Made by a program: the position numbers and the translations under genes | DNA from: an uncultured Moraxellaceae bacterium | Lineage (GTDB): Bacteria; Pseudomonadota; Gammaproteobacteria; Pseudomonadales; Moraxellaceae | Assembly: GCA_937952925.1 (NCBI GenBank) | Contig: CALFYA010000132.1 | Span: forward strand, 1 to 5,335 | Direction: 5' to 3' | Length of the DNA stretch: 5,335 nt | Shown: in pieces, positions 1 through 4,450 of the stretch | Layout: every line of letters begins with the position of its first letter | Numbering within the stretch: position 1 is the stretch's first letter | Notes under the pieces: model-generated | Told to the model about the DNA's origin: nothing | Databases searched by the model: none | Seen by the model: the letters and a program-made list of their open reading frames with translations, nothing else

Positions 1-386
1 GTTTCACCGATTTGATGCCAATATTGCAGGCTCATCTTCAGTGCCACTTCGATCGCTGCCGAGCCACTATCCGCAAAAAATACTTTAGATAATGGTGCAG
101 GGGTCAGATCGACCAAACGCTGTGCGAGTTGTTCAATCGGCGCGTGGGTAAAGCCGGCGAGCATCACTTGCTCAAGCTTGCTGAGCTGGTCTTGCACAGC
201 AGCATTGATAAAAGGATGGCAATGTCCATGCAAATTCACCCACCACGAGCTAATTGCATCGAGAATTGGTTGGCCTTGCTCCGCATACAAATATGCCCCT
301 TCAGCACGAGCGATCGAGAGGGGTGGAAATTGTTCGAGATGCTGCATCTGCGTGCAGGGATACCATAATGGTGTCGAGGAGGGCAT
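1..386 (-). CDS. bioA: Adenosylmethionine-8-amino-7-oxononanoate aminotransferase (DAPA synthase), N-terminal part, cut by the window edge
   Basis: This is the first 128 codons of a PLP-dependent class III aminotransferase that converts KAPA to 7,8-diaminopelargonate in biotin synthesis, using SAM as the amino donor, in the cytoplasm. The assignment rests on BioA-type motifs in order: WYPCTQM at residues 8-14, the substrate-pocket SSWW at 46-49 followed by NLHGHCHP, GFTHAP at 78-83, and the PLP-phosphate region FFADSGSAAIEVALKM at 103-118, followed by QYW. The catalytic lysine lies outside the window. The ATG at 386 is chosen because in-frame TGA codons lie two and three codons upstream, and later ATGs would remove the conserved WYPC segment. 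The N-terminus is a little shorter than in E. coli. No good Shine-Dalgarno is visible. The position of E. coli Tyr17 (HPYTSM) is a Cys here (residue 11). The gene starts 84 bp after the small His/Trp-rich gene on the same strand. The rest of a bio cluster may follow to the left. Confidence 0.92.
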   Translation of the reverse strand, partial: MPSSTPLWYPCTQMQHLEQFPPLSIARAEGAYLYAEQGQPILDAISSWWVNLHGHCHPFINAAVQDQLSKLEQVMLAGFTHAPIEQLAQRLVDLTPAPLSKVFFADSGSAAIEVALKMSLQYWHQIGE

Positions 387-416
387 GGATCATCACAGCG
401 CCAATCAGATCCCCAA

Positions 417-444
417 AACATACGCGATTTTGCAACAAGATCAA
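417..444 (-). promoter_or_regulatory. Possible sigma70 promoter of bioA
   Basis: On the minus strand TTGATC (444-439) and TATGTT (422-417) are separated by 16 bases, each matching four of six consensus positions. Transcription would start near 410, giving a leader of about 24 bases before the bioA ATG. The match is modest. What adds weight is that the -35 abuts the palindrome at 446-464, as expected of a regulated biotin promoter. It could be coincidental. Confidence 0.35.
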
Positions 445-445
445 C

Positions 446-464
446 CCAAACCTCAGAGGTTAGG
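446..464. promoter_or_regulatory. 19-bp palindrome upstream of bioA, operator candidate
   Basis: CC-A-AACCTC-A-GAGGTT-A-GG is a palindrome broken only by the central base and one symmetric A/A pair. It lies in the 84-bp gap before bioA, seven bases past the stop of the upstream gene and one base upstream of a candidate -35. The odd-length symmetry and single-base centre suit a dimeric repressor better than an RNA hairpin, and no T-run follows in either direction, so an intrinsic terminator is unlikely. It does not match the BirA box layout (TTGTTAACC, about 15 bases, GGTTAACAA) as I know it. Which protein binds, if any, is unknown. Confidence 0.4.
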
Positions 465-470
465 CGGATC

Positions 471-887
471 TTAGCGGGACTTGACCGTCCAAATTTTTAT
501 AAATTCAGCATCATGCCGTTTGGCCACCAACCACAACCAAAAATCGTCAACCGCCGCCACCGACCACGGATCAGCCACTTCTATTGGCGTGATGGCGCTG
601 TACCAACACGATTGTTGGGTGGGTGTGGACAAACACACATGATGCTGATCAAGATGAGTGGTGATGCTGATCGACCACGAATCAGACCAGCGCCATTGCT
701 GATCATTGATAAACAATACGGGGCCTTGTGGCGAGGCAAACACCCCAACCACACCTTGAGGGTCATGTAGATAAAAGGCGAGAGGCACAACAGGCTGGTG
801 ATCTGCGACGTGCTCAGCAATCGGATGATAGTGCGCATCACAGGCCAGCACCACATCGCGTCGCTGGCGGTGCCGCAGATAAATCAT
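471..887 (-). CDS. Unrecognised small His/Trp-rich cytoplasmic protein (138 aa)
   Basis: I do not recognise the family. The start at 887 is preferred over the longer possibility at 950 because its ATG overlaps the TGA of the lipoprotein gene (ATGA, 884-887), the usual sign of translational coupling. No separate Shine-Dalgarno is visible. The product has no signal peptide or membrane helix. It begins basic (MIYLRHRQRR), then has alternating hydrophobic and polar stretches suggestive of a beta-rich fold (for example PLAFYLHD, GVVGVFASP, GPVLFIND). Composition is unusual: ten His (6, 19, 21, 26, 30, 41, 78, 82, 83, 125), eight Trp (65, 67, 71, 95, 108, 117, 119, 133) and three Cys (16, 85, 94). 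The acidic/aromatic segment VDDFWLWLVAKRHD lies near the C-terminus. The sense codons read cleanly, so it is a plausible gene, probably acting with the lipoprotein. Function unknown. Confidence 0.72.
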   Translation of the reverse strand: MIYLRHRQRRDVVLACDAHYHPIAEHVADHQPVVPLAFYLHDPQGVVGVFASPQGPVLFINDQQWRWSDSWSISITTHLDQHHVCLSTPTQQSCWYSAITPIEVADPWSVAAVDDFWLWLVAKRHDAEFIKIWTVKSR

Positions 888-1471
888 GGCTGCTGTACCA
901 ACGCGGCTTGAGCCTGTTGTACATAAGCATCGGGCTGTTGTTGCAGCCATTCCCCAAATTTGCTGAGCAGTTGATCAACATTTGGATTGGGACGTGCCGA
1001 TGAATGAATAATATCGGTATACGTCCGGCCTTGTTGCAATAAATAGTCAAAGGTCGGGCCGAGCGGATCACCATAGCGCTGTTGATTGATTGCATAAATA
1101 TAATCACGCAACGGTTCGGGGGTCAGATGTTTGTATTGCACGCCCAAATCACGCCGTGCTTGATGCGCTTGTTGTGCCAACGCTTTGAGTTGATCGAGTG
1201 GCATATCCGGCGTGATTTGATCCGCATACGAGGAGAGTGTGCTCACCCGCTGTTCATATTCTTGACGCAGTGGATGTTGTTTGATTTGAGAGCCAAGTGA
1301 CGCGATCAGCTGTTGCTCAATCTGCCGACGATCAATCGTAGCAACAGCAGCGCTGGTGGTAGCGGTGTGTAAAGATTGCTCTAGGGCGGGATTGGCTTGA
1401 CAACCCGACAAACACAGCAGCAGCCACCCAAAAAGACTCAGCATCACTGCAGGGGATACTCGTATGTTCAT
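884..1471 (-). CDS. Unrecognised Gln-rich outer-membrane lipoprotein (195 aa)
   Basis: The N-terminus is a type II signal peptide: a short n-region with Arg4, a hydrophobic core (residues 8-20) and the lipobox LSGC with Cys24 as the lipidated residue. The +2 residue is Gln rather than Asp, which by the usual Lol rule predicts sorting to the outer membrane, facing the periplasm. The mature part (about 172 residues) is Gln-rich, with about 28 Gln overall, and looks helical. Charged/Gln segments around 48-110 could form helical hairpins. A more conserved-looking aromatic stretch follows (YIYAINQQRYGDPLGPTFDYL, interrupted here by no gap, residues 124-144). I do not recognise the family. The start at 1471 gives a complete signal sequence. 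GGA stands only two bases before it, so the ribosome site is weak, and ATG at residue 10 is a possible alternative. It overlaps the next gene by four bases and follows metF after a 96-bp gap containing hairpins. Confidence 0.8.
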   Translation of the reverse strand: MNIRVSPAVMLSLFGWLLLCLSGCQANPALEQSLHTATTSAAVATIDRRQIEQQLIASLGSQIKQHPLRQEYEQRVSTLSSYADQITPDMPLDQLKALAQQAHQARRDLGVQYKHLTPEPLRDYIYAINQQRYGDPLGPTFDYLLQQGRTYTDIIHSSARPNPNVDQLLSKFGEWLQQQPDAYVQQAQAALVQQP

Positions 1472-1512
1472 ATTCCATCATTCTTGGATGTTTTTTTATG
1501 TCACTGTAGGGT

Positions 1513-1548
1513 CTGTTGACGTTTTAGCCATCGCTGCAACGTCAACAG
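1513..1548. repeat. Perfect 11-bp inverted repeat between metF and the lipoprotein gene
   Basis: CTGTTGACGTT (1513-1523) and AACGTCAACAG (1538-1548) are exact reverse complements around a 14-base loop. Within the loop AGC (1526-1528) and GCT (1533-1535) can add three pairs. Neither strand has a T-run after the stem, so it is not a textbook intrinsic terminator. It could still end or stabilise the metF mRNA, or be a binding site. Its left arm read on the minus strand contains TTGACG, a -35-like hexamer, but I see no well-spaced -10. Confidence 0.7.
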
Positions 1549-1552
1549 GCGC

Positions 1553-1565
1553 GAGCGGATCGCTC
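1553..1565 (-). other. Small hairpin directly after the metF stop
   Basis: GAGCG-GAT-CGCTC forms a five-pair stem two bases beyond the metF stop codon and four bases from the larger inverted repeat. With it, it makes a tandem hairpin block at the 3' end of metF. Its role (mRNA 3'-end protection or weak termination) is inferred only from position. Confidence 0.35.
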
Positions 1566-1567
1566 AG

Positions 1568-2407
1568 TCATTCATGACCGGCTAGCCCTAGTTCTTGTAC
1601 CAACGCACGGGTCGGTTCAGTTTGGTTCATGGTGTAAAAATGCAAGCCGGGTGCGCCGCCATCCATCAAACGTTCACACAGTTTGATCACCACATCATGA
1701 CCAAATGCCTTGATGCTCTCACTGTCATCACCAAAATCAGCCAGTTGTTTGCGTACCCAGCGTGGAATCTCAGCGCCACACGAATCGGCAAAACGGATCA
1801 AATTGCTGGCATTGGTGATGGGCATAATGCCAGGAATGATCGGCGCGAATACACCGGCTTTTTGCACTTGTTCAACCAAATGAAAATAGCTGTCGGGATT
1901 AAAAAAGAATTGGGTAATCGCTGAATTGGCACCCGCATCAAACTTGTGTACCAAGCTTTGCACATCGTGGGCAAAGCTCAAGGCTTGTGGGTGCATTTCA
2001 GGGTAAGCTGCCACTTCAATCTTGAAATGATCGCCACTGTGTGCACGGATAAATTCGACCAAATCACGCGCATAGGGCAGTTCACCGAGTCCCACTTGAC
2101 CCGATGGCAAATCACCTCGCAGGGCGACAATCCGATCAATCCCCTTGGATTGATACAAATCCAGCAACTCGGCGATTTTGGCCTTGCTATCACCAATACA
2201 CGACAAATGCGGGGCAATCGGCGTACCTTGACCATTGATCGCATCAATAATCGACAAGGTACGGTCACGGGTCGAGCCACCCGCGCCATAGGTCACCGAA
2301 AAGTAAGCGGGATGCAGGGCTTGTAGTTCGCGGTGCACCACCAGCAGTTTGTCGGTGCCTGCATCAGTTTTGGTGGGAAAAAATTCAAACGAAACCGGAA
2401 TAGTCAT
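1568..2407 (-). CDS. metF: 5,10-methylenetetrahydrofolate reductase
   Basis: MetF is the FAD-dependent TIM-barrel enzyme that reduces 5,10-methylene-THF to 5-methyl-THF, the methyl donor for converting homocysteine to methionine. Family motifs are present in order: FEFFPTKT (7-14, with Glu8 matching the catalytic Glu28 of E. coli), VTYGAGGSTRDRT (38-50), PHLSCIG (66-72), IVALRGDLP (93-101, with Asp99 matching E. coli Asp120), EVAAYPE (131-137), GANSAITQFFF (159-169), IIPGIMPI (190-197) and LHFYTMN (255-261). The length of 279 residues is slightly shorter than E. coli MetF (296) because the N-terminus starts close to the first barrel strand. The start is supported by AGGA seven bases upstream. 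The gene follows ahcY on the same strand after 106 bp, a common pairing, so at least part of its expression probably comes from the SAH-riboswitch-controlled transcript. Two hairpins in that gap may adjust its level relative to ahcY. Confidence 0.97.
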   Translation of the reverse strand: MTIPVSFEFFPTKTDAGTDKLLVVHRELQALHPAYFSVTYGAGGSTRDRTLSIIDAINGQGTPIAPHLSCIGDSKAKIAELLDLYQSKGIDRIVALRGDLPSGQVGLGELPYARDLVEFIRAHSGDHFKIEVAAYPEMHPQALSFAHDVQSLVHKFDAGANSAITQFFFNPDSYFHLVEQVQKAGVFAPIIPGIMPITNASNLIRFADSCGAEIPRWVRKQLADFGDDSESIKAFGHDVVIKLCERLMDGGAPGLHFYTMNQTEPTRALVQELGLAGHE

Positions 2408-2441
2408 GCTGTCATCCTAAAAATCTTCATCTACAAACCAA

Positions 2442-2465
2442 TCAGGGCGAACTTTGTCGCCCTGA
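2442..2465 (-). terminator. Strong hairpin in the ahcY-metF gap, weak terminator or processing signal
   Basis: Read on the minus strand, TCAGGGCGA (2465-2457) pairs perfectly with TCGCCCTGA (2450-2442) across a six-base loop. It is followed by TTGGTTTG, only a diffuse T-rich tail. It could cause partial termination after ahcY, or mark a processing or stabilising site between two co-transcribed genes. It ends 34 bases before the metF start. Confidence 0.4.
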
Positions 2466-2470
2466 ATGTT

Positions 2471-2490
2471 GGGAAAGCTCAGGCTTTCCC
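2471..2490 (-). terminator. Second hairpin after ahcY, no T-run
   Basis: GGGAAAGC (minus strand 2490-2483) pairs perfectly with GCTTTCCC (2478-2471) around the four-base loop CTGA. The following bases (AACATT) do not form a T-tract. It starts about 24 bases after the ahcY stop and is five bases from the next hairpin. Its loop is complementary to the TCAG that opens that hairpin, so the two structures could interact. A 3'-end protection or attenuating role is inferred. Confidence 0.35.
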
Positions 2491-2513
2491 TTGTTCATCA
2501 ACACAGCACGTGC

Positions 2514-3908
2514 TTAGTACTTGTAGCTTTCAGGCTTGAAAGGGCCGTCTACAGCAACACCAATATAGTCGGCTTGTGCGGGGGTGAGTTGCGTGAGCAC
2601 GCCACCAAAACCGGCGACCATCGCAGCAGCGACTTCTTCATCCAATTTCTTGGGCAACAGCTCAACCCGAATACGCGCAGCTTTTTGATCACTCGGCAAA
2701 TCAGCAAATTTCTCGGCAAACAAATGCATCTGCGCCAGTACTTGGTTGGCAAACGAGCCATCCATAATGCGCGATGGGTGACCAGTGGCATTGCCCAAAT
2801 TGACCAAACGACCTTCCGACAACAAAATCAAATAGTCATCGGCAGCATCGGAGCGAAATACCTGATGCACTTGTGGTTTGACTTCCGCCCAGCGCCAGTT
2901 GCTGCGCATATACGCGGTGTCGATTTCGGTGTCGAAATGACCAATGTTGCACACCACAGCGCCCTTTTTCAGGGCATTCAACATATTGCTATCACACACA
3001 TGCATATTGCCGGTGGTGGTCACAATCAGATCGGTGCTACCGAGCAAGACCGTATCAATACAGTCGGCTGAACCGGTGTTAACGCCGCCCAAGTAAGGGG
3101 AGACCACTTCGTAGCCATCCATACAGGCTTGCATGGCACAAATCGGATCGATTTCAGTGACGCGGACAATCATGCCTTCTTGGCGCAGCGATTGTGCCGA
3201 GCCTTTGCCCACATCGCCATAACCAATCACCAGTGCACGACGACCCGACAGCAGCATGTCTGTGCCACGTTTGATCGCATCGTTGAGCGAATGGCGGCAG
3301 CCATATTTGTTGTCGTTTTTCGATTTGGTGACCGCGTCATTGACGTTGATCGCAGGGATTTTGAGCAAACCCGCCGCATGCATTTCGAGCAGGCGCATCA
3401 CACCGGTGGTGGTTTCTTCAGTCACACCATGAATGTGCTCAAGCAACTGTGGGTATTTTTTGTGGATCAGGCCGGTCAAATCACCGCCATCGTCCAAAAT
3501 CATGTTGGCGTCCCACAACTGATCAGTGCCATTGACGTGCAGCTGTTGCTCCAAGCACCACTCGTATTCTTCTTCAGTTTCGCCTTTCCACGCAAATACC
3601 GGAATGCCACGCGCAGCAATCGCAGCTGCTGCGTGATCTTGCGTCGAGAAAATATTGCAGGAAGTCCAGCGTACCTCAGCACCCAAATCAACCAGTGTTT
3701 CGATCAACACAGCGGTTTGGATGGTCATGTGGATACAGCCTTGGATTTTGGCACCGGCCAACGGCTTGGCGGCGCTATAACGGCGACGCAAACCCATCAG
3801 GGCAGGCATTTCCGCTTCGGCAAGGGTAATTTCACGGCGGCCAAAATCGGCCAAGGTGATATCTGCGACTTTATAGTCGGTAAAAACAGCAGGCGTCGCC
3901 GCGTTCAT
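2514..3908 (-). CDS. ahcY: S-adenosyl-L-homocysteine hydrolase (adenosylhomocysteinase)
   Basis: AhcY reversibly cleaves SAH to adenosine and homocysteine with tightly bound NAD, as a cytoplasmic homotetramer, relieving product inhibition of methyltransferases. The 464-residue length fits the bacterial form, about 30 residues longer than the human enzyme. Motifs in order: GCIHMTIQTAVLIETL (57-72), TSCNIFSTQDHAAAA (82-96), NMILDDGGDLT (135-145), TEETTTGV (163-170), VTKSKNDNKYGCRHS (193-207), the Rossmann motif GYGDVGKG (229-236), CNIGHFD (320-326), LSEGRLVNLGNATGHPS (363-379), NQVLAQ (388-393) and the C-terminal PFKPESYKY. By comparison with human AHCY, active-site residues His60, Asp140, Glu165, Lys195, Asp199, Asn200 and Cys204 are all present, as are NAD-contacting Lys458 and Tyr462. 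AGGAG lies six bases before the ATG. The SAH riboswitch in the leader and metF downstream confirm the methyl-cycle role. Confidence 0.98.
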   Translation of the reverse strand: MNAATPAVFTDYKVADITLADFGRREITLAEAEMPALMGLRRRYSAAKPLAGAKIQGCIHMTIQTAVLIETLVDLGAEVRWTSCNIFSTQDHAAAAIAARGIPVFAWKGETEEEYEWCLEQQLHVNGTDQLWDANMILDDGGDLTGLIHKKYPQLLEHIHGVTEETTTGVMRLLEMHAAGLLKIPAINVNDAVTKSKNDNKYGCRHSLNDAIKRGTDMLLSGRRALVIGYGDVGKGSAQSLRQEGMIVRVTEIDPICAMQACMDGYEVVSPYLGGVNTGSADCIDTVLLGSTDLIVTTTGNMHVCDSNMLNALKKGAVVCNIGHFDTEIDTAYMRSNWRWAEVKPQVHQVFRSDAADDYLILLSEGRLVNLGNATGHPSRIMDGSFANQVLAQMHLFAEKFADLPSDQKAARIRVELLPKKLDEEVAAAMVAGFGGVLTQLTPAQADYIGVAVDGPFKPESYKY

Positions 3909-3911
3909 GAG

Positions 3912-3926
3912 GATCTCCTGAAGATC
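3912..3926 (-). promoter_or_regulatory. ahcY Shine-Dalgarno within a small hairpin (riboswitch expression platform candidate)
   Basis: On the transcript GATCT (3926-3922) pairs with AGATC (3916-3912) around the loop TCAGG. The Shine-Dalgarno AGGAG (3919-3915) sits in the loop and 3' arm, six bases before the ATG. In addition, AGGATC of riboswitch helix P2 and its loop (3983-3978) is exactly complementary to GATCCT (3915-3910). That pairing would mask the end of the Shine-Dalgarno and cannot coexist with P2. This suggests translational control, with SAH binding freeing the site. The pairings are visible; the mechanism is inferred. Confidence 0.5.
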
Positions 3927-3937
3927 AATCAGTTCGC

Positions 3938-4001
3938 GGATGCCGTTGCAAAAAAGACGAACCGAGCCTGGCAGGGTGATCCTGTTGCAGCATCCCTCGG
4001 T
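3938..4001 (-). promoter_or_regulatory. SAH riboswitch aptamer in the ahcY leader
   Basis: The minus-strand leader shows the conserved SAH (ahcY-type) aptamer core: CCGAGGGATGCTGCAAC, then GCCAGGCTCGG, then CAACGGCATCC. P1 is ACCGAG (4001-3996) with CTCGGT (3966-3961). P2 is CAGG (3984-3981) with CCTG (3975-3972). The pseudoknot helix P4 is GGATGC (3995-3990) with GCATCC (3943-3938). The invariant GCTGCAAC, GCCAGGCTCGG and AACGGC segments are intact, and P4 differs from the commonest family sequence (GGAGCGC or similar) by paired changes, which argues for function. In this family ligand binding raises expression of SAH-recycling genes; here that would be ahcY and probably metF. Its 3' end is 29 bases from the ahcY start. 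Confidence 0.93.
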
Positions 4002-4010
4002 AGACTAGCG

Positions 4011-4039
4011 ATTCTAAAAGGTTATGCAGCATGCGCCAA
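4011..4039 (-). promoter_or_regulatory. sigma70-like promoter of ahcY (metF)
   Basis: Minus-strand TTGGCG (4039-4034) and TAGAAT (4016-4011) have an ideal 17-base spacer. The -10 matches five of six consensus bases and the -35 four. The predicted start near 4004 lies only about three bases before riboswitch helix P1, exactly where a leader carrying the aptamer should begin. This positional fit is the main support. Confidence 0.65.
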
Positions 4040-4116
4040 GCGTTTTTGTATCAAACTGTAAGAAAGGACAGCCACGGTTAAACCCCAGCCATGTTGTGTT
4101 CAAAACCTCGTCTACT

Positions 4117-4163
4117 GTTACACAAGCTGCACATCTATTTTGCTTGCGCGTGGTCTGTGTAAC
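4117..4163. promoter_or_regulatory. Inverted repeat GTTACACA/TGTGTAAC upstream of the carO-like promoter
   Basis: GTTACACA (4117-4124) and TGTGTAAC (4156-4163) are exact reverse complements 31 bases apart. The core TTACAC recurs at 4179-4184 inside the -35 region of the plus-strand promoter, so the motif occurs three times in 68 bases (forward, reverse, forward). The arms are too far apart for a simple operator. Separate or looped protein sites, or an RNA-independent DNA fold, are possible. It lies between the divergent ahcY and carO-like promoters. Confidence 0.35.
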
Positions 4164-4166
4164 TCA

Positions 4167-4199
4167 GAGTGTGAATTTTTACACTCGATCACCAAGTGT
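4167..4199. promoter_or_regulatory. Alternating AGTGT/ACACT half-sites over the carO-like promoter
   Basis: GAGTGT (4167-4172) and ACACTC (4181-4186) form a dyad spanning the -35 element. A further AGTGT at 4195-4199 forms a second dyad with ACACT (4181-4185) covering the spacer up to the -10. The half-sites start at 4168, 4181 and 4195, about 13-14 bp apart. Such placement would suit a repressor or response regulator blocking the promoter. No regulator is identified, and an AT-rich region could give some of this by chance. Confidence 0.4.
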
Positions 4200-4206
4200 T
4201 TATAAA
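4178..4206 (+). promoter_or_regulatory. sigma70-like promoter for the carO-like gene
   Basis: TTTACA (4178-4183), a 17-base spacer, and TATAAA (4201-4206) each match five of six consensus positions. This is the best plus-strand promoter in the intergenic region. Transcription would start near 4213 and give a leader of about 238 bases before the carO-like start. No annotated gene lies between, so either the leader is long and regulatory or a small RNA also starts here. Confidence 0.6.
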
Positions 4207-4212
4207 GATTTA

Positions 4213-4450
4213 CTATAAAATTGCAGCCGAGCTGTTTAAGGTTGATCGTGCCCCACTGCATCCACAAAAATGATCATCCGAAAAATATCTTTTTGATTGA
4301 AAAATAACTAAATTTTTATTCACGCGGATGCTGCTGAATTTACAAAAGCTGCCTATAACACTCAAAAACTGCCGATAAAAAGATTGTGACAGGTTGTGTT
4401 TAACTTCAAATCGTTCAGACAACGTCCAAACGTTTTTTTTGAGGTGCGAT
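4213..4450 (+). promoter_or_regulatory. Long AT-rich 5' leader of the carO-like gene
   Basis: This gene-free stretch follows the predicted start site. It contains pairable segments: CGGATG (4325-4330) with CATCCG (4275-4280), or the overlapping GGATGC (4326-4331) with GCATCC (4258-4263), two mutually exclusive choices. Between them is a weak hairpin AAAAAT/ATTTTT (4300-4305, 4312-4317) and long A/T runs that could serve as Hfq or RNase E sites. I see no convincing reading frame or known riboswitch class. A second TATAAC (4353-4358) lacks a good -35. The leader ends in an attenuator-like element and the Shine-Dalgarno GAGG (4441-4444). Confidence 0.4.
4412..4440 (+). terminator. Attenuator-like hairpin pair and T-run just before the carO-like start
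   Basis: AACGT (4421-4425) can pair with ACGTT (4430-4434) around the loop CCAA. The stem runs into eight consecutive T (4433-4440), resembling a small intrinsic terminator immediately before the Shine-Dalgarno. The same AACG (4421-4424) can instead pair with the upstream CGTT (4412-4415) around CAGAC, which would undo the terminator. The stems are only four to five pairs, so the element is weak and may be fortuitous; the T-run could simply be an accessible ribosome standby site. Confidence 0.3.

Noticed and set aside
236..421. Minus-strand 61-codon frame overlapping the bioA start
   Set aside because: Different frame from bioA; the BioA motifs are in the frame starting at 386 and run off the window edge.
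387..470. BirA-type biotin operator before bioA
   Set aside because: No TTGTTAACC/GGTTAACAA halves with the expected spacing; only the unrelated AACCTC palindrome is seen.
471..950. Longer start (950) for the His/Trp-rich gene
   Set aside because: It would overlap the lipoprotein gene by 67 bases; the ATGA overlap at 884-887 is a much better start.
1513..1548. Calling the 11-bp inverted repeat an intrinsic terminator
   Set aside because: No T-run follows the stem on either strand.
2466..3071. Plus-strand open frame of 201 codons opposite the ahcY 3' half
   Set aside because: Antisense shadow of ahcY crossing the two intergenic hairpins; no family features.
3938..4001. SAM riboswitch
   Set aside because: The conserved segments and pseudoknot fit the SAH class; no SAM-I or SAM-II core is present.
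3129..4061. Long plus-strand open frame of 310 codons opposite ahcY
   Set aside because: It is antisense to the highly conserved ahcY coding region and its riboswitch, its protein has low-complexity His/Arg/Phe content typical of a shadow frame, and it lacks a ribosome site.
4024..4218. 64-codon plus-strand frame in the intergenic region
   Set aside because: It overlaps the ahcY promoter and the promoter of the carO-like gene, has no Shine-Dalgarno, and codes for no recognisable motif.
4394..4450. Upstream ATG for the carO-like gene
   Set aside because: It adds 19 residues ahead of a complete signal peptide and lacks a ribosome site, whereas 4451 has GAGG at a six-base spacing.
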